A stretch of DNA of 64,000 nucleotides from an uncultured Eggerthella sp. (GCA_902464295.1 CABQIW010000003.1:7957-71956); one strand, 5' to 3'. Counted from the stretch's first letter, positions 43,668-53,318 are shown. Translations and numbers: made by a program. Notes: a model not told the origin generated them from the sequence alone.

Positions 43668-46385
43668 ATGATCATTAAGCTCGCACAACTTGCCCGAGAA
43701 AAAGGTTCGAAGGCGTTCTTCTACACGCAACTTGAATCGGGATCGGAAGTCTTTTCATATCGTCAAACTCATCTTGCCGCTGCGGCGCTCGCGCAGGAGC
43801 TCGAGAAAAAAGGTCTCGGCAAGGACACCCGCTACATTGCGTGCAACCTGTTCAACGGACCCGAATTCGTGTTCCTCTCCTTTGCTGTCGCCTATCTGGG
43901 GGCAACCCTTGCCGTGCTGAATCCGCGCTTATCTGATGAAGAGCGTTTGTTGCGCAAGGTCGAGCTCGAAAACGCTTCGAACCAGAACAACGTGGAGATC
44001 CTTACTGAAGAGCATATTCAGCGCATGATCATCGATTCGCTCGGCATCGGTATCATGGAGCTTGCACATGAGCCCAACGGCCAGATTCCGGTGAATCCGC
44101 GCACGATGGAGATCCTTTCCTATGCGGAGAGGAAAGAGCGCGAATTCGATCCTGACCATATCGGGCTCATCATGTTCACCTCGGGCTCTTCTGGCACCCC
44201 GAAGGCAACGCAGCTTTCCTGGCGTTCGCTCCACGGTGCAGCGGTGGCGGCGACCAAGGCGCTCTGCAAACCAGGCAAAGGTATATGGCAGCTCGTTTTA
44301 CCCATGTGTCATATCGGTGGGTTCGAAGTTATGGTGCGTTCGCTCGTAAACGAAAGCCCGTTCTTGCTCTACCTTCGTTACCAGCCATCGCGCCTGCTCA
44401 ACGATGCCTTAAGTTTCAAGGTTACGCACATCTCCGTGGTCGACAAGATCTTGCAGGACCTGCTCGCCTACGACAACGACCGTATCATCGCGCAGTATAA
44501 ATGCATCCTGCTGGGTGGCGCTGCGCTCAATAAGAAGACCATCAAGCAGGCGCTTCGCGCTCGGGCGAGCGTTTTCGCGAGCTACGGCATGACCGAGACG
44601 TCCTCCATGATCGCTTGCGCGCCCATCACGCGCGGGTTCGATGGGGGCTTGCGCATGCTGCCGGGCTATCTCGTTCACATCGTTCAGCCCGACAAGCAGG
44701 GGGTCGGCCAACTTCAGGTAAAAGGCCCTGGGGTGTTCTCGGGTTATCTGAACGCACGTGCTGCAATGAGCATGGATGGCTACTTCGTGACGGGCGATCG
44801 CGCTCGCATGGGGCGCGATGGCAAGCTCTATGTGTATGAGCGCGTGGAAGATCTCATCATTTCCGGTGGTGAGAACATCTATCCTGAAGAGATCCGCGAG
44901 GTGCTCTTGCGCATTCCCGGTGTGAAGGATGCCTATGTGTTCGGCACCGCAGATGAGCTGTGGGGCTATAGGCCGGTGGCGTTCATCGAGGCCGATTATT
45001 CACCTGAGGCTATTGCGAAAGACTACAAGGAGCAGGGCCTCGATCCCGAAGAGACGGGTGTTCGGCCTGCTTCTTGTCCGCAGGAGTTCGCGCGCAATAT
45101 TCATGAATATCTCGAGCCACACATGTCGCATCTGCATCACCCGAAGCATATTCTCGTGCTCGAGCAGTTCCCGCAGACATCTGTGGGCAAGGTCGATCGC
45201 ATCGCGCTCAAGCGTCTCTACGACAGGCGTATCGATATCAAATCGGTCACGCTCTATCGCACGCGTCAGCCCTACAACACGCCCATCAAAACACCGAAGC
45301 GCGAGATCGATACTCGCGAGTCGTTCTTCGTCGAGCTTGAAGACTGGGCAGGCCGCACTGGTATCGGCGAGTGCGTTTCGTTCACGACGAACTGGTATCT
45401 CCCCGAAACGCTCGGCGACGATTACGCGATCACCAAGGATGTTATCTCGAGCATCGTGATGAACGAACGCTATCTTCATCCGAGCGAAGTGAGCCGTTCA
45501 TTCGCCACCTTCCCAGCGCTTGCGAACTATCCGATGGCGAAGGCTGCGGTCGAATCGGCCGTGTGGGATCTGTACGGCAAAGTGGTCGGCGCGCCTTTGT
45601 GGGAGCTCATCGGTGGCGTGCGTGGCAAGCAGGTTCGTGGTGGAACCGTGATAGGCATCATGAGCACCGAAGACACGCTTGCTGAAGTCGATCGCGCGGT
45701 TGCCGCTGGATATGATCGCGTGAAGATCAAGATCACGCCGGATTCCTGTCTTGAGAAAGTGCGTGCGGTGCGCGAAAATCATCCCGACCTCATGATCTTC
45801 CTCGATGCGAATCAGTCGTTCACGGAAGAGACCATGGATATCCTCTACAAGCTCGATGCGCTCAACATCACCTGTCTTGAAGAGCCGCTCGATCCGAACT
45901 ATACGCCCACTTCTGGTTCAAAAGACCTGCTTGAGCGACTTTCGCTGCTGCAAGATTCGATCAAGACCCCCATCTGTTTAGATGAATCGGTCGTTTCTGC
46001 GCGTGATATGCATCATGCGATGGAGATCGACAACTTGAGCGTGTATGCTATCAAGATCGCTAAATTCGGTGGTATTCAGCCTGCGCTCGATTTCTGTAAT
46101 TGGGCGGCTGAACATGGCAAGCAGATCTGGATGGCGGGAATGTTCGATACGGGTGTCTCAAAGCGTACCTATGCTGCGTTCGAGACATTGCCCTACGTGA
46201 ATTTGCCGGGCGATATCTCAGATGCGGGGCACTATTTCAAAGAGGATGTTGCGCTGCCGCCAGTTGCGCTCAAGAACGGAGTACTTACGCTTAACGCACC
46301 GGGTCATGATGCGGGTATCGGTTGCGTGCTCGACAAGGAATATTTGAAGAAGATCACGATTGAAGAGATTCGTATTACTAAGTAA
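43668..46385 (+). CDS. MenE-MenC fusion: o-succinylbenzoate-CoA ligase plus o-succinylbenzoate synthase
   Basis: 905 residues in one uninterrupted frame. Residues 1-520 are an adenylate-forming ligase (MenE), with P-loop MFTSGSSGTPKAT at about 168, ASYGMTETSS, and ISGGENIYPEEIREVLL; catalytic Lys in QTSVGKVDR. Residues 522-905 are an enolase-superfamily synthase (MenC): KIK at Lys686/Lys688, metal ligands Asp713, Glu738 or Glu739, and Asp772, and Lys796, at the spacing expected for o-succinylbenzoate synthases. The protein would dehydrate SHCHC to o-succinylbenzoate and ligate CoA to the product, steps that normally use two proteins. AAAGGA precedes the ATG. Confidence 0.93.
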   Translation: MIIKLAQLAREKGSKAFFYTQLESGSEVFSYRQTHLAAAALAQELEKKGLGKDTRYIACNLFNGPEFVFLSFAVAYLGATLAVLNPRLSDEERLLRKVELENASNQNNVEILTEEHIQRMIIDSLGIGIMELAHEPNGQIPVNPRTMEILSYAERKEREFDPDHIGLIMFTSGSSGTPKATQLSWRSLHGAAVAATKALCKPGKGIWQLVLPMCHIGGFEVMVRSLVNESPFLLYLRYQPSRLLNDALSFKVTHISVVDKILQDLLAYDNDRIIAQYKCILLGGAALNKKTIKQALRARASVFASYGMTETSSMIACAPITRGFDGGLRMLPGYLVHIVQPDKQGVGQLQVKGPGVFSGYLNARAAMSMDGYFVTGDRARMGRDGKLYVYERVEDLIISGGENIYPEEIREVLLRIPGVKDAYVFGTADELWGYRPVAFIEADYSPEAIAKDYKEQGLDPEETGVRPASCPQEFARNIHEYLEPHMSHLHHPKHILVLEQFPQTSVGKVDRIALKRLYDRRIDIKSVTLYRTRQPYNTPIKTPKREIDTRESFFVELEDWAGRTGIGECVSFTTNWYLPETLGDDYAITKDVISSIVMNERYLHPSEVSRSFATFPALANYPMAKAAVESAVWDLYGKVVGAPLWELIGGVRGKQVRGGTVIGIMSTEDTLAEVDRAVAAGYDRVKIKITPDSCLEKVRAVRENHPDLMIFLDANQSFTEETMDILYKLDALNITCLEEPLDPNYTPTSGSKDLLERLSLLQDSIKTPICLDESVVSARDMHHAMEIDNLSVYAIKIAKFGGIQPALDFCNWAAEHGKQIWMAGMFDTGVSKRTYAAFETLPYVNLPGDISDAGHYFKEDVALPPVALKNGVLTLNAPGHDAGIGCVLDKEYLKKITIEEIRITK

Positions 46386-46485
46386 GTATTACCAAGTAGG
46401 TTTTTCGCGGGAACTCCGCTGAAGGGAACGTGAACCGGTCAGATAGATCGCAACGTGTCTGGCTTGCACGATGAAGGAGAAACTC

Positions 46486-47895
46486 ATGAGAAAGAAAATC
46501 GCAGCGCTTCTTGCAACCTTTGCGCTCGCTTTCTGTTTGCCGGTCTGCACGCCAGCAGCATTCGCGGCAAGCGCATTCGATCAAGGAGGATCGACTATGG
46601 CTGCTGCTGGGGTCGAATCCGATATCACTTACAACGCGGGCAATCTGTTCGCCGTTATGCATCCTGTTTCGAATACCGATATCGAGAGCGATCTGTATTG
46701 GGTAGGCCAAACCCTTGATGCAAGCAAGGTCAATGTAGGCACTTCGGGCCATGGCAGCATTCTTGCTGCTGGTCAGAGCATTACGCTGAAGAACGTGAAG
46801 GTAGCCGACAGCGTGCGCGCTGCCGCTCAGGATATCATGATCGATCATGCACAGATTTCGAACAATATCACGGTTGCTGCGCAGAACATTTCACTTGGTA
46901 ATGACGTGAATGCAAATGGCGTCTATGCATCTGCGCGAACCTTGTCTATTTCTGGTTCTTACCAGGGCGGATTGCTCGCAGGTGAGACGGTGAGCTTCGA
47001 CGGTGCGGTTGAAGGGGATTTGAACATCCAGGCGCAACAGATCAACATCGGAAAGAATGCGCAGGTAAAGGGGCAGCTCATTCTTCCTGAAGGCGTAACG
47101 GTCAACATCGCAGATGGTGCGCAAGTTCCGAACGTCACCTATAGCGCTCCGATCGAGACCAGCCAGCCAACTTTCTTTGATAACGCGCTCTCGATCCTCT
47201 ATGCCTGCATGGCTCATGTTGTGCTCGTGGGATTGTTCTTCGTTATCATTCGCAAGCAGCTCGTGGGCGCTTCGATCATGGCGCGCAAGCGTCTTGGCAT
47301 GATGCTTTTGGCTGGTCTTGTGGTGTTCTTGGTGGCGCCGATCGCATGCTTGCTGCTCATCTTCCCGCTCATTACCATTCCTGTGGTGGTGCTCATGGTG
47401 CTCGTGATGCTGATCATTGCGCTGTTCTCGATTCCTTTCGCAGGTTCGGCGCTTGGCATGATGCTGTTCAAGGACCGCATGAATCCGGTGCTTGCAGCCG
47501 TTATCGGTACGCTTATCTTGACGATCTGCGCGTATCTGCCGATCCTGTCCATCCTTACCATAATCTTCTGCATCGTATTCACTGCGGGCTATCTTTGGAT
47601 GAGCTATTGGGATATTCATAAGACGCGCAGGCAGGAGAGGATCGCAGCACAGCAGGCCGCGATGGCGGGTGCGGTCCCACCGCCGCCTTTCGGGAATGCA
47701 TCATCAGCGACTCCCGTTGATGTTCCTCCTGCGCCAACTGGCAATCCTGTTTCGAATGTTCCGCCCGAGTCGTACGTTAATCCTCCTGCTCCAGGCACCC
47801 CTGAAGGACCAGGGCCTAGCGATCCTGTTCCGCAACAACCAGCAAATGGTGATCAAGCGGCTGGCCCAGGTGACTCGCAAGACACCACGAAATAA
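46486..47895 (+). CDS. Exported bactofilin-like domain protein with membrane region and Pro-rich tail
   Basis: 469 residues. A signal peptide ends near AAFAASA. Residues about 60-215 are short repeats with a strand-per-turn pattern (SILAAGQSITLKNVKV, DINIQAQQ-type units), like a polymer-forming bactofilin beta-helix, but outside the membrane. Three to four transmembrane helices follow (about 235-375). The last 85 residues are rich in Pro, Ala and Gly. Bactofilins are normally cytosolic, so this topology suggests a surface scaffold; that is inference. ATG 46486 follows AAGGAGA. It is separate from the men cluster. Confidence 0.72.
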   Translation: MRKKIAALLATFALAFCLPVCTPAAFAASAFDQGGSTMAAAGVESDITYNAGNLFAVMHPVSNTDIESDLYWVGQTLDASKVNVGTSGHGSILAAGQSITLKNVKVADSVRAAAQDIMIDHAQISNNITVAAQNISLGNDVNANGVYASARTLSISGSYQGGLLAGETVSFDGAVEGDLNIQAQQINIGKNAQVKGQLILPEGVTVNIADGAQVPNVTYSAPIETSQPTFFDNALSILYACMAHVVLVGLFFVIIRKQLVGASIMARKRLGMMLLAGLVVFLVAPIACLLLIFPLITIPVVVLMVLVMLIIALFSIPFAGSALGMMLFKDRMNPVLAAVIGTLILTICAYLPILSILTIIFCIVFTAGYLWMSYWDIHKTRRQERIAAQQAAMAGAVPPPPFGNASSATPVDVPPAPTGNPVSNVPPESYVNPPAPGTPEGPGPSDPVPQQPANGDQAAGPGDSQDTTK

Positions 47896-47933
47896 AAGGT
47901 GACACAACTACTCGGTAATTTGTCGTCTAACTA

Positions 47934-47962
47934 AAAACGCCATCTAATTGATGGCGTTTTTT
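47934..47962 (+). terminator. Intrinsic terminator after the bactofilin-like gene
   Basis: AAACGCCATC pairs with GATGGCGTTT around TAATT, followed by more T. Confidence 0.92.
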
Positions 47963-48102
47963 GCACATGCGTGCCGCATGAACAACAGACGTTCAACAGT
48001 TCGCTCATACAAAAGAGAAGCGTTTGACCCGCCCCTATAATGACAGGAACAAGCGGGGAGTTTGATTCCTGCGCCTAACGCCGATGGTACAGGGGGTTCA
48101 TC

Positions 48103-49050
48103 ATGTGCACAGGGATTCGTTTTACTGATAATGAAGGCAATATGTATGCAGGACGCAATCTCGATTGGGAATGCGGTTATGGCGAAAAAGTAACCGTCAC
48201 ACCGCGCGAGTACGTGCGCCCGTATGCATTCGAGCAGCATGCAGCGGGGTTCGCGACCATTGGCACCTGTATCGTTGTTGAGAACATGCCGCTCTATTTC
48301 GATTGCGGCAATGAAAAAGGACTCTATGTCGCTGGCCTGAATTTCCCTGGTTATGCTCAGTATGAGGCGAGTGCTATTGAGGGTAAGACGAATGTTGCTG
48401 CCTATGAGTTCCCTCTCTGGATCGTGAGCAACTTCACTTCCGTTGATGAGGTTGAGGCGGCGTTGGAGAACGTTGCTATCGTGGCTAAGCAGGTGAACGA
48501 GCAATATCCTGTGGCGCTGCTTCACTATATAATCTGCGATGCAAAGCGTTCGATCGTAGTCGAATATATGGCTGACGGCATGCATGTTCACCATAACGAT
48601 GTTGATGTGCTCGCGAATCAGCCCACCTACGATTGGCATCATGAACACCTGCGCAGCTACTTGAACCTGAGTTCAGAATTCAAGCCTCAGGTGAAGTGGG
48701 GGGATGTGGAGTTCGCTCCTTATGGGAGTGGCGAGAATCTGGTCGGCATGCCTGGGTCGAACTATTCGCCTGATCGCTTCGTGCGTGCTGCCTACTACAA
48801 CACGCATTATCCAGCTCAGCAGGGTGAATCGGCCAACGTGACGCGCTTGTTCCGCACGCTCGGTTCGGTCGAGCAATTCCTTGGTGGAGGGCTGATGGAA
48901 GACGGGAAGTACGAGTACACCATCTACACGGGCGGCTTCTCTTCTGCGACCAACACCTATTACCTGTCGCTTTACGAAGACCCTGCCATCAAGCCTTATC
49001 CCATGAGTGCTGTTGATCTTGGCGGTTCCGCTCTTCATACGTTCGACTGA
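48103..49050 (+). CDS. Choloylglycine hydrolase family protein (bile salt hydrolase type)
   Basis: 315 residues, an Ntn hydrolase. Cys2 becomes the N-terminal nucleophile after Met removal (MCTGIRF). Arg18 and Asp21 are in GRNLDW, an Asn is in LANQPTYDWH, and an Arg is in SPDRFVRAAYYN, all in the expected places. GLNFPGYAQYE and CDAKRSIVVEY are further family blocks. Members cleave the amide of conjugated bile salts or of penicillin V; the gut-type background favours bile salts, but the substrate is inferred. No signal peptide, so cytosolic. A TATAAT at 48036-48041 lies upstream without a clear -35. Confidence 0.9.
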   Translation: MCTGIRFTDNEGNMYAGRNLDWECGYGEKVTVTPREYVRPYAFEQHAAGFATIGTCIVVENMPLYFDCGNEKGLYVAGLNFPGYAQYEASAIEGKTNVAAYEFPLWIVSNFTSVDEVEAALENVAIVAKQVNEQYPVALLHYIICDAKRSIVVEYMADGMHVHHNDVDVLANQPTYDWHHEHLRSYLNLSSEFKPQVKWGDVEFAPYGSGENLVGMPGSNYSPDRFVRAAYYNTHYPAQQGESANVTRLFRTLGSVEQFLGGGLMEDGKYEYTIYTGGFSSATNTYYLSLYEDPAIKPYPMSAVDLGGSALHTFD

Positions 49051-49376
49051 TTGCGAAAACTGCCGCGCTCACGCAGCATGACTAAGGGGTGCCAAAGTTA
49101 CTTGTCTATCTGCACCTGTGGAACCTCGTGTCTCGCCCTCTCCACTGATCGAGCCAGGTATTCCTGGTCAAGCAAGCAGCTGAGCCCATGGGGTACTTGA
49201 ATTACTCTGAGTCCGCTAACTTCAATATAAATAGGTTGTCCGAAGGAGCGAAGCGCATGAGCTTGCCTGAATAGGCAAGCGAACAGCGAAAGCGGGTAAT
49301 TACAAGTGCTCCATAGGCGTGCTGCTTGCGTGAGATAGATGGGAAAGATGACGAACGACCGGATAGTTTGTCACCT
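49051..49376. other. Intergenic region between convergent genes
   Basis: 326 bases with no supported gene. It contains one perfect hairpin, GCTTGCCT-GAAT-AGGCAAGC (49261-49280), with no T tract. The G-rich text before it (GTCCGAAGGAGCGAAGC) loosely resembles the stretch after tRNA-Ala near 4001-4020. Confidence 0.4.
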
Positions 49377-50261
49377 TTACCAAGAGAGGAGCTCGTAGCC
49401 GTCTTCGGTGACGACGACTTGAATCTCCCACTGTGCAGAATCGCTTCCGTCTGCGGTGCGCACTGTCCAGCCGTTGGGATCGCTCATGTCGATGGGTGCT
49501 TCGCCAGCGTTGATCATCGGCTCGATCGTGAACATCATGCCTGGCGCGAGCACCACACCGGTGCCCGCTTCGGAAACGTGGCTGACGAAGGGATCTTCGT
49601 GGAAATCCCAGCCGATGCCGTGCCCGCCGAATTCACGCACTACCGAAAAGCCGTTCGCTTCAGCATGTGCCTTCACGGCAGCGCCCACATCACCCAAGCG
49701 ACCCCACGGTTTCACCTGCTCAAGCCCCTTTAACATGGCTTCACGCGTCACTTCAACGAGACGCTTGCGTTCTTCGGAAACCTCGCCGATGCAGAACATG
49801 CGCGAAGAATCAGAAAAGTAACCATCAACGATCGTGGAGCAATCCACGTTCACGATGTCACCTTCTTTGAGCGCATCGTCTTCGGAGGGCATGCCGTGGC
49901 AAACAACCTCATTGATCGAGGTGCACACGCTGAACGGATAGCCTTCGAAATCGAGATCGGCGGGGATGCCCCCATGCGCTTCGGTGTATTCGTTCACCCA
50001 ATCGTTGATCTGGGCAGTTGTTACACCAGGGCCGATGCGCTCGGCAACATAATCGAGCACGCCGATGTTCACCGCCGCGCTCTTGCGTACGCCTTCAATA
50101 TCTTCAGCGTTCTTCAGCATCGCACGCGAAGGAACCTCCAGGCCTTCTTCGTAGAAGCGCTGAAGCTGATTGTCTATGTTCAAGTGACATTTCTTGTATT
50201 TTTTGCCGCTGCCGCACCAGCAGGGATCGTTGCGTTCAGGTTGGGGTTGACCGTCGTACAT
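49377..50261 (-). CDS. map: Methionine aminopeptidase type I with N-terminal SEC-C zinc motif
   Basis: 294 residues. The N-terminus carries a SEC-C metal motif, CxC-x8-CH (Cys14, Cys16, Cys25, His26), used in SecA and some aminopeptidases for zinc and ribosome or protein contacts. The pita-bread catalytic domain follows. Metal ligands are visible in VNVDCSTIVDGYFSDSSR (two Asp), GHGIGWDFHEDP (His), FTIEPMI (Glu) and QWEIQVVVTEDG (Glu). It removes the initiator Met from nascent chains. The stop is near 49377, and the gene converges with the bile salt hydrolase-type gene. Its 5' side faces the uvrA-like gene. Confidence 0.95.
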   Translation of the reverse strand: MYDGQPQPERNDPCWCGSGKKYKKCHLNIDNQLQRFYEEGLEVPSRAMLKNAEDIEGVRKSAAVNIGVLDYVAERIGPGVTTAQINDWVNEYTEAHGGIPADLDFEGYPFSVCTSINEVVCHGMPSEDDALKEGDIVNVDCSTIVDGYFSDSSRMFCIGEVSEERKRLVEVTREAMLKGLEQVKPWGRLGDVGAAVKAHAEANGFSVVREFGGHGIGWDFHEDPFVSHVSEAGTGVVLAPGMMFTIEPMINAGEAPIDMSDPNGWTVRTADGSDSAQWEIQVVVTEDGYELLSW

Positions 50262-50582
50262 GAGTCCTCGATTACGTTTAGGGATTTGTACACCTATTCT
50301 AACAAAGCGCGCAAGCGAGATTAAGGAGGCACCGACCAGGGTTCAACAAACAGAGGTCCAGCAAACGGGAATCCAACAAATGAGAGGCCCAATAAGCAAA
50401 CGCGCGATCCAGCGGGAGTCCAAAAGCTTACGAGAACCAGGAGGCTGCGGCGCTCAAGCTAACGAAGGCTCGACCAACAGCGCTTCAACAACCCGCCAAC
50501 ATGCGCTTGCAGGGGAGAGGGGCGCAGTAAAATGGGGGAGCGCACAGTGTGGAATGCGCAAGAACCAAGGGAGCTGCAGCCG
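50262..50582. other. Intergenic region with a short tandem repeat
   Basis: 321 bases between divergent genes. Three imperfect 15-bp units lie at 50341-50385 (GTTCAACAAACAGAG, GTCCAGCAAACGGGA, ATCCAACAAATGAGA). An alternative start of the downstream gene, ATG 50532 with GAGGGG upstream, lies inside. Confidence 0.4.
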
Positions 50583-53231
50583 ATGAGCGAAAATCAAGCA
50601 TTTCATGAACCGCAAACGATCCAGGTGCGCGGTGCGCACGTGCACAATCTGAAGAACATCAATGTGGACGTGCCGCTGCATGAGCTGGTAGGTATTGCGG
50701 GTGTTTCAGGCTCAGGCAAAAGTTCGTTGGCGCTTGGCGTTCTCTATGCCGAAGGTAGCCGCCGGTATCTTGAGGCGCTTTCAACCTATACACGTCGACG
50801 CATCGGCCAGACTGCGCGTGCGCAAGTTGATGAAGTATTCCATGTTCCAGCTGCCATTGCCTTGCGTCAGCGGCCAGGTGCGGGTGGCGTGCATTCGACG
50901 TTTGGGACTTCGACCGAGTTGCTCAATTATTTGCGGCTGCTGTTTTCGCGCTTGGGCAGCCACGAATGCCCCAATGGCCATCATGTGCCGCCAAGCTTGA
51001 ATGTTGCTGCTGAAAAGCCGCTCGTCTGTCCTGTTTGCCAGGTGGAATTCTATGGGCCGAGTGCCGAGGATCTGGCGTTCAACAGCGCGGGCGCTTGTCC
51101 TACCTGCGGCGGAACGGGCGTGGTTCGCGAAGTGGACGAGAGCACCCTTATTGCAGATCCTTCGCTCAGCCTTGAAGATGGCGCGGTTGCGCCCTGGCGC
51201 CAGCTCATGTGGTCGCTCATGCCACAGGTCGCGAAGGAAATGGGCGTGCGCATCGATGTTCCGTATTGCGAGCTGACCCCCAAGGAACAGGATATCGTCC
51301 TGCATGGTCCGATGGAGAAGAAGCACATCCTCTACGTGCCGAAGAACAAGGACCACGCTACTGAGCTGGATTTCACGTACTATAGCGCGGTGAACACGGT
51401 AAAGAACGCGCTTTCCAAGGTGAAGGACGACAAAGGGCTTGCGCGCGTTGCGAAGTTCTTGAAGCAAGAGACCTGTCCCGATTGCCACGGCTCGCGCCTC
51501 TCGAAACAGGCGCGTTCTTCGCTGCTCGATGGGAAGAACTTGGCCGAAGCAACAGCGCTCACGCTCGATGAATTGAGCCGCTGGCTGCCCACGATCCCTT
51601 CCAGCTTGCCTGAGGATATGCGGCCGATGGCGCGTGCGATCATCGCCGAGACGCAAGAGCCGATCGAGCGCTTGGAGCAGTTGGGGCTTGGGTATTTGAG
51701 CCTCGATCGTGCCAGTTCGACGCTTTCCAACGGTGAACGCCAGCGCGTCGCGTTCGCGCGTGCGGTGCGTAGCCGCACGACAGGGGTGCTCTACGTGCTC
51801 GATGAACCCTCTATCGGGCTTCATCCTTCCAACGTCGAAGGCCTGCTGGGGGTGATGGATGATCTGCTTGGTGATGGCAATTCGGTTGTCGTGATCGATC
51901 ATGATGTGCATGTGCTTGAGCACGTGAACTGGATCATCGAGATCGGACCGGGGTCGGGCTCGCACGGCGGGCGCGTGATCGCGCAGGGAAGCGTGGCGCA
52001 GGTGGAGAACGATCCTGCTTCACACATCGGACCGTATCTTTCGGGTAAGCGCAAGGTGGAGGTGCGGAGCGGCGTTGCGGAAGCTCACCTGTTCGACGAA
52101 GGAGCGATCCATCTTGAGACTGGCAAGATCCATACGGTGAAGCCACTTTCGGTCGATTTTCCGCTCGGGCGCCTTACTTCGATCACGGGGGTTTCAGGCT
52201 CCGGGAAGACCACGCTCATTTTGGAAAGCTTGGTGCCGGCGCTTGTTGCGAACTTCGCAGGGAAAGCGTTGCCCGCACACGTTCATCAGATCGACCCAGG
52301 AGATATCGAGCGTGTTCACCTGATCGATTCGACACCGATCGGTGCCAACATTCGCTCGACGGTTGCAACCTATTCAGGGGTGCTCGACATCTTGCGCCGT
52401 TCCTTTGCTGCATTGCCGGCGGCGAAGGAACGAGGGCTTAAGGCGGGTGCCTTCTCCTACAATACGGGCAGTTTGCGGTGTCCGACCTGCGATGGGACAG
52501 GCCAGATATCGCTTGACGTGCAGTTCTTGCCCGACGTTGATATTCCGTGCCCCGATTGTGGCGGTTCGCGTTATGGCAAAGAGGCCTACCAGATTCGGTT
52601 GCCGTTGCAGGTTTTGGCAGACGAGCAAGATGAAATTGATGCGGTGGCCGAAGCGGATGAGGCAGACAAGCTGGGCGAGGCTGCCGGGCAGGACGGAGCA
52701 TACGAGCAAGATGAGCAAGTCGAGCCTGGCAGTTCGCTCGAGCCGGCGCACGATGACGAACTCTCTCTTCCCGAAATCTTATCGCTTACGGTCGATCAGC
52801 TCTTGGCGCTCTGCGGGAACTTGCCGAGTGTGGCAGTGAAATTGCGTACGCTTTCCGAGCTTGGCTTAGGCTATCTTACGCTTGGCGAGGCAACGCCCGC
52901 ACTTTCGGGCGGTGAAGCGCAACGCCTGAAACTTGCTGGTGAGATGCATAAGAAGCAACAAGGGACACTGTTCGTTTTTGACGAACCCACCATCGGTTTG
53001 CACCCGCACGATGTTGAGGTGTTACTGCGCGTATTGCAGCGCCTGATCGACAAAGGAGCAACAGTGATCGTGATCGAGCACGATCTGGACATGATCGCGA
53101 ACTCGGATTATGTAATCGACCTTGGTCCAGGCGGAGGAGAAGCCGGCGGTAAGATCGTTGCCACGGGCACGCCGGCAGACATTGCGGCGAACCCTGAAAG
53201 CATCACCGGCAAGTACCTTCTTCAGGAATGA
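50583..53231 (+). CDS. UvrA paralogue lacking the UvrB-binding domain
   Basis: 882 residues with two ABC modules: Walker A GVSGSGKSSLA (about 40) and GVSGSGKTTLI (about 534), signatures STLSNGERQRVAFARA and PALSGGEAQRLKLAGE, Walker B LYVLDEPSIGLHP and LFVFDEPTIGLHP. Zinc-finger cysteines are in CPTCGGTG and CPTCDGTG/CPDCGGSRY. After LLNYLRLLFSRLG the sequence goes almost directly to CPVCQVEFYGPSAEDLAFN, so the roughly 100-residue UvrB-interaction region of canonical UvrA is absent. A 45-residue acidic insert (about 680-727) breaks the second module. This matches UvrA2-type proteins linked to DNA-drug tolerance rather than core repair. ATG 50583 is chosen; ATG 50532 is possible. Confidence 0.88.
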   Translation: MSENQAFHEPQTIQVRGAHVHNLKNINVDVPLHELVGIAGVSGSGKSSLALGVLYAEGSRRYLEALSTYTRRRIGQTARAQVDEVFHVPAAIALRQRPGAGGVHSTFGTSTELLNYLRLLFSRLGSHECPNGHHVPPSLNVAAEKPLVCPVCQVEFYGPSAEDLAFNSAGACPTCGGTGVVREVDESTLIADPSLSLEDGAVAPWRQLMWSLMPQVAKEMGVRIDVPYCELTPKEQDIVLHGPMEKKHILYVPKNKDHATELDFTYYSAVNTVKNALSKVKDDKGLARVAKFLKQETCPDCHGSRLSKQARSSLLDGKNLAEATALTLDELSRWLPTIPSSLPEDMRPMARAIIAETQEPIERLEQLGLGYLSLDRASSTLSNGERQRVAFARAVRSRTTGVLYVLDEPSIGLHPSNVEGLLGVMDDLLGDGNSVVVIDHDVHVLEHVNWIIEIGPGSGSHGGRVIAQGSVAQVENDPASHIGPYLSGKRKVEVRSGVAEAHLFDEGAIHLETGKIHTVKPLSVDFPLGRLTSITGVSGSGKTTLILESLVPALVANFAGKALPAHVHQIDPGDIERVHLIDSTPIGANIRSTVATYSGVLDILRRSFAALPAAKERGLKAGAFSYNTGSLRCPTCDGTGQISLDVQFLPDVDIPCPDCGGSRYGKEAYQIRLPLQVLADEQDEIDAVAEADEADKLGEAAGQDGAYEQDEQVEPGSSLEPAHDDELSLPEILSLTVDQLLALCGNLPSVAVKLRTLSELGLGYLTLGEATPALSGGEAQRLKLAGEMHKKQQGTLFVFDEPTIGLHPHDVEVLLRVLQRLIDKGATVIVIEHDLDMIANSDYVIDLGPGGGEAGGKIVATGTPADIAANPESITGKYLLQE

Positions 53232-53318
53232 TGCTTGCCGGTAAGATCGTTTCGTAACGGTATGAGGCCACACTATGCGCGGGCTTCTTTTGCGTAAGAT
53301 TTTCCTAAGGCTTGGCTC

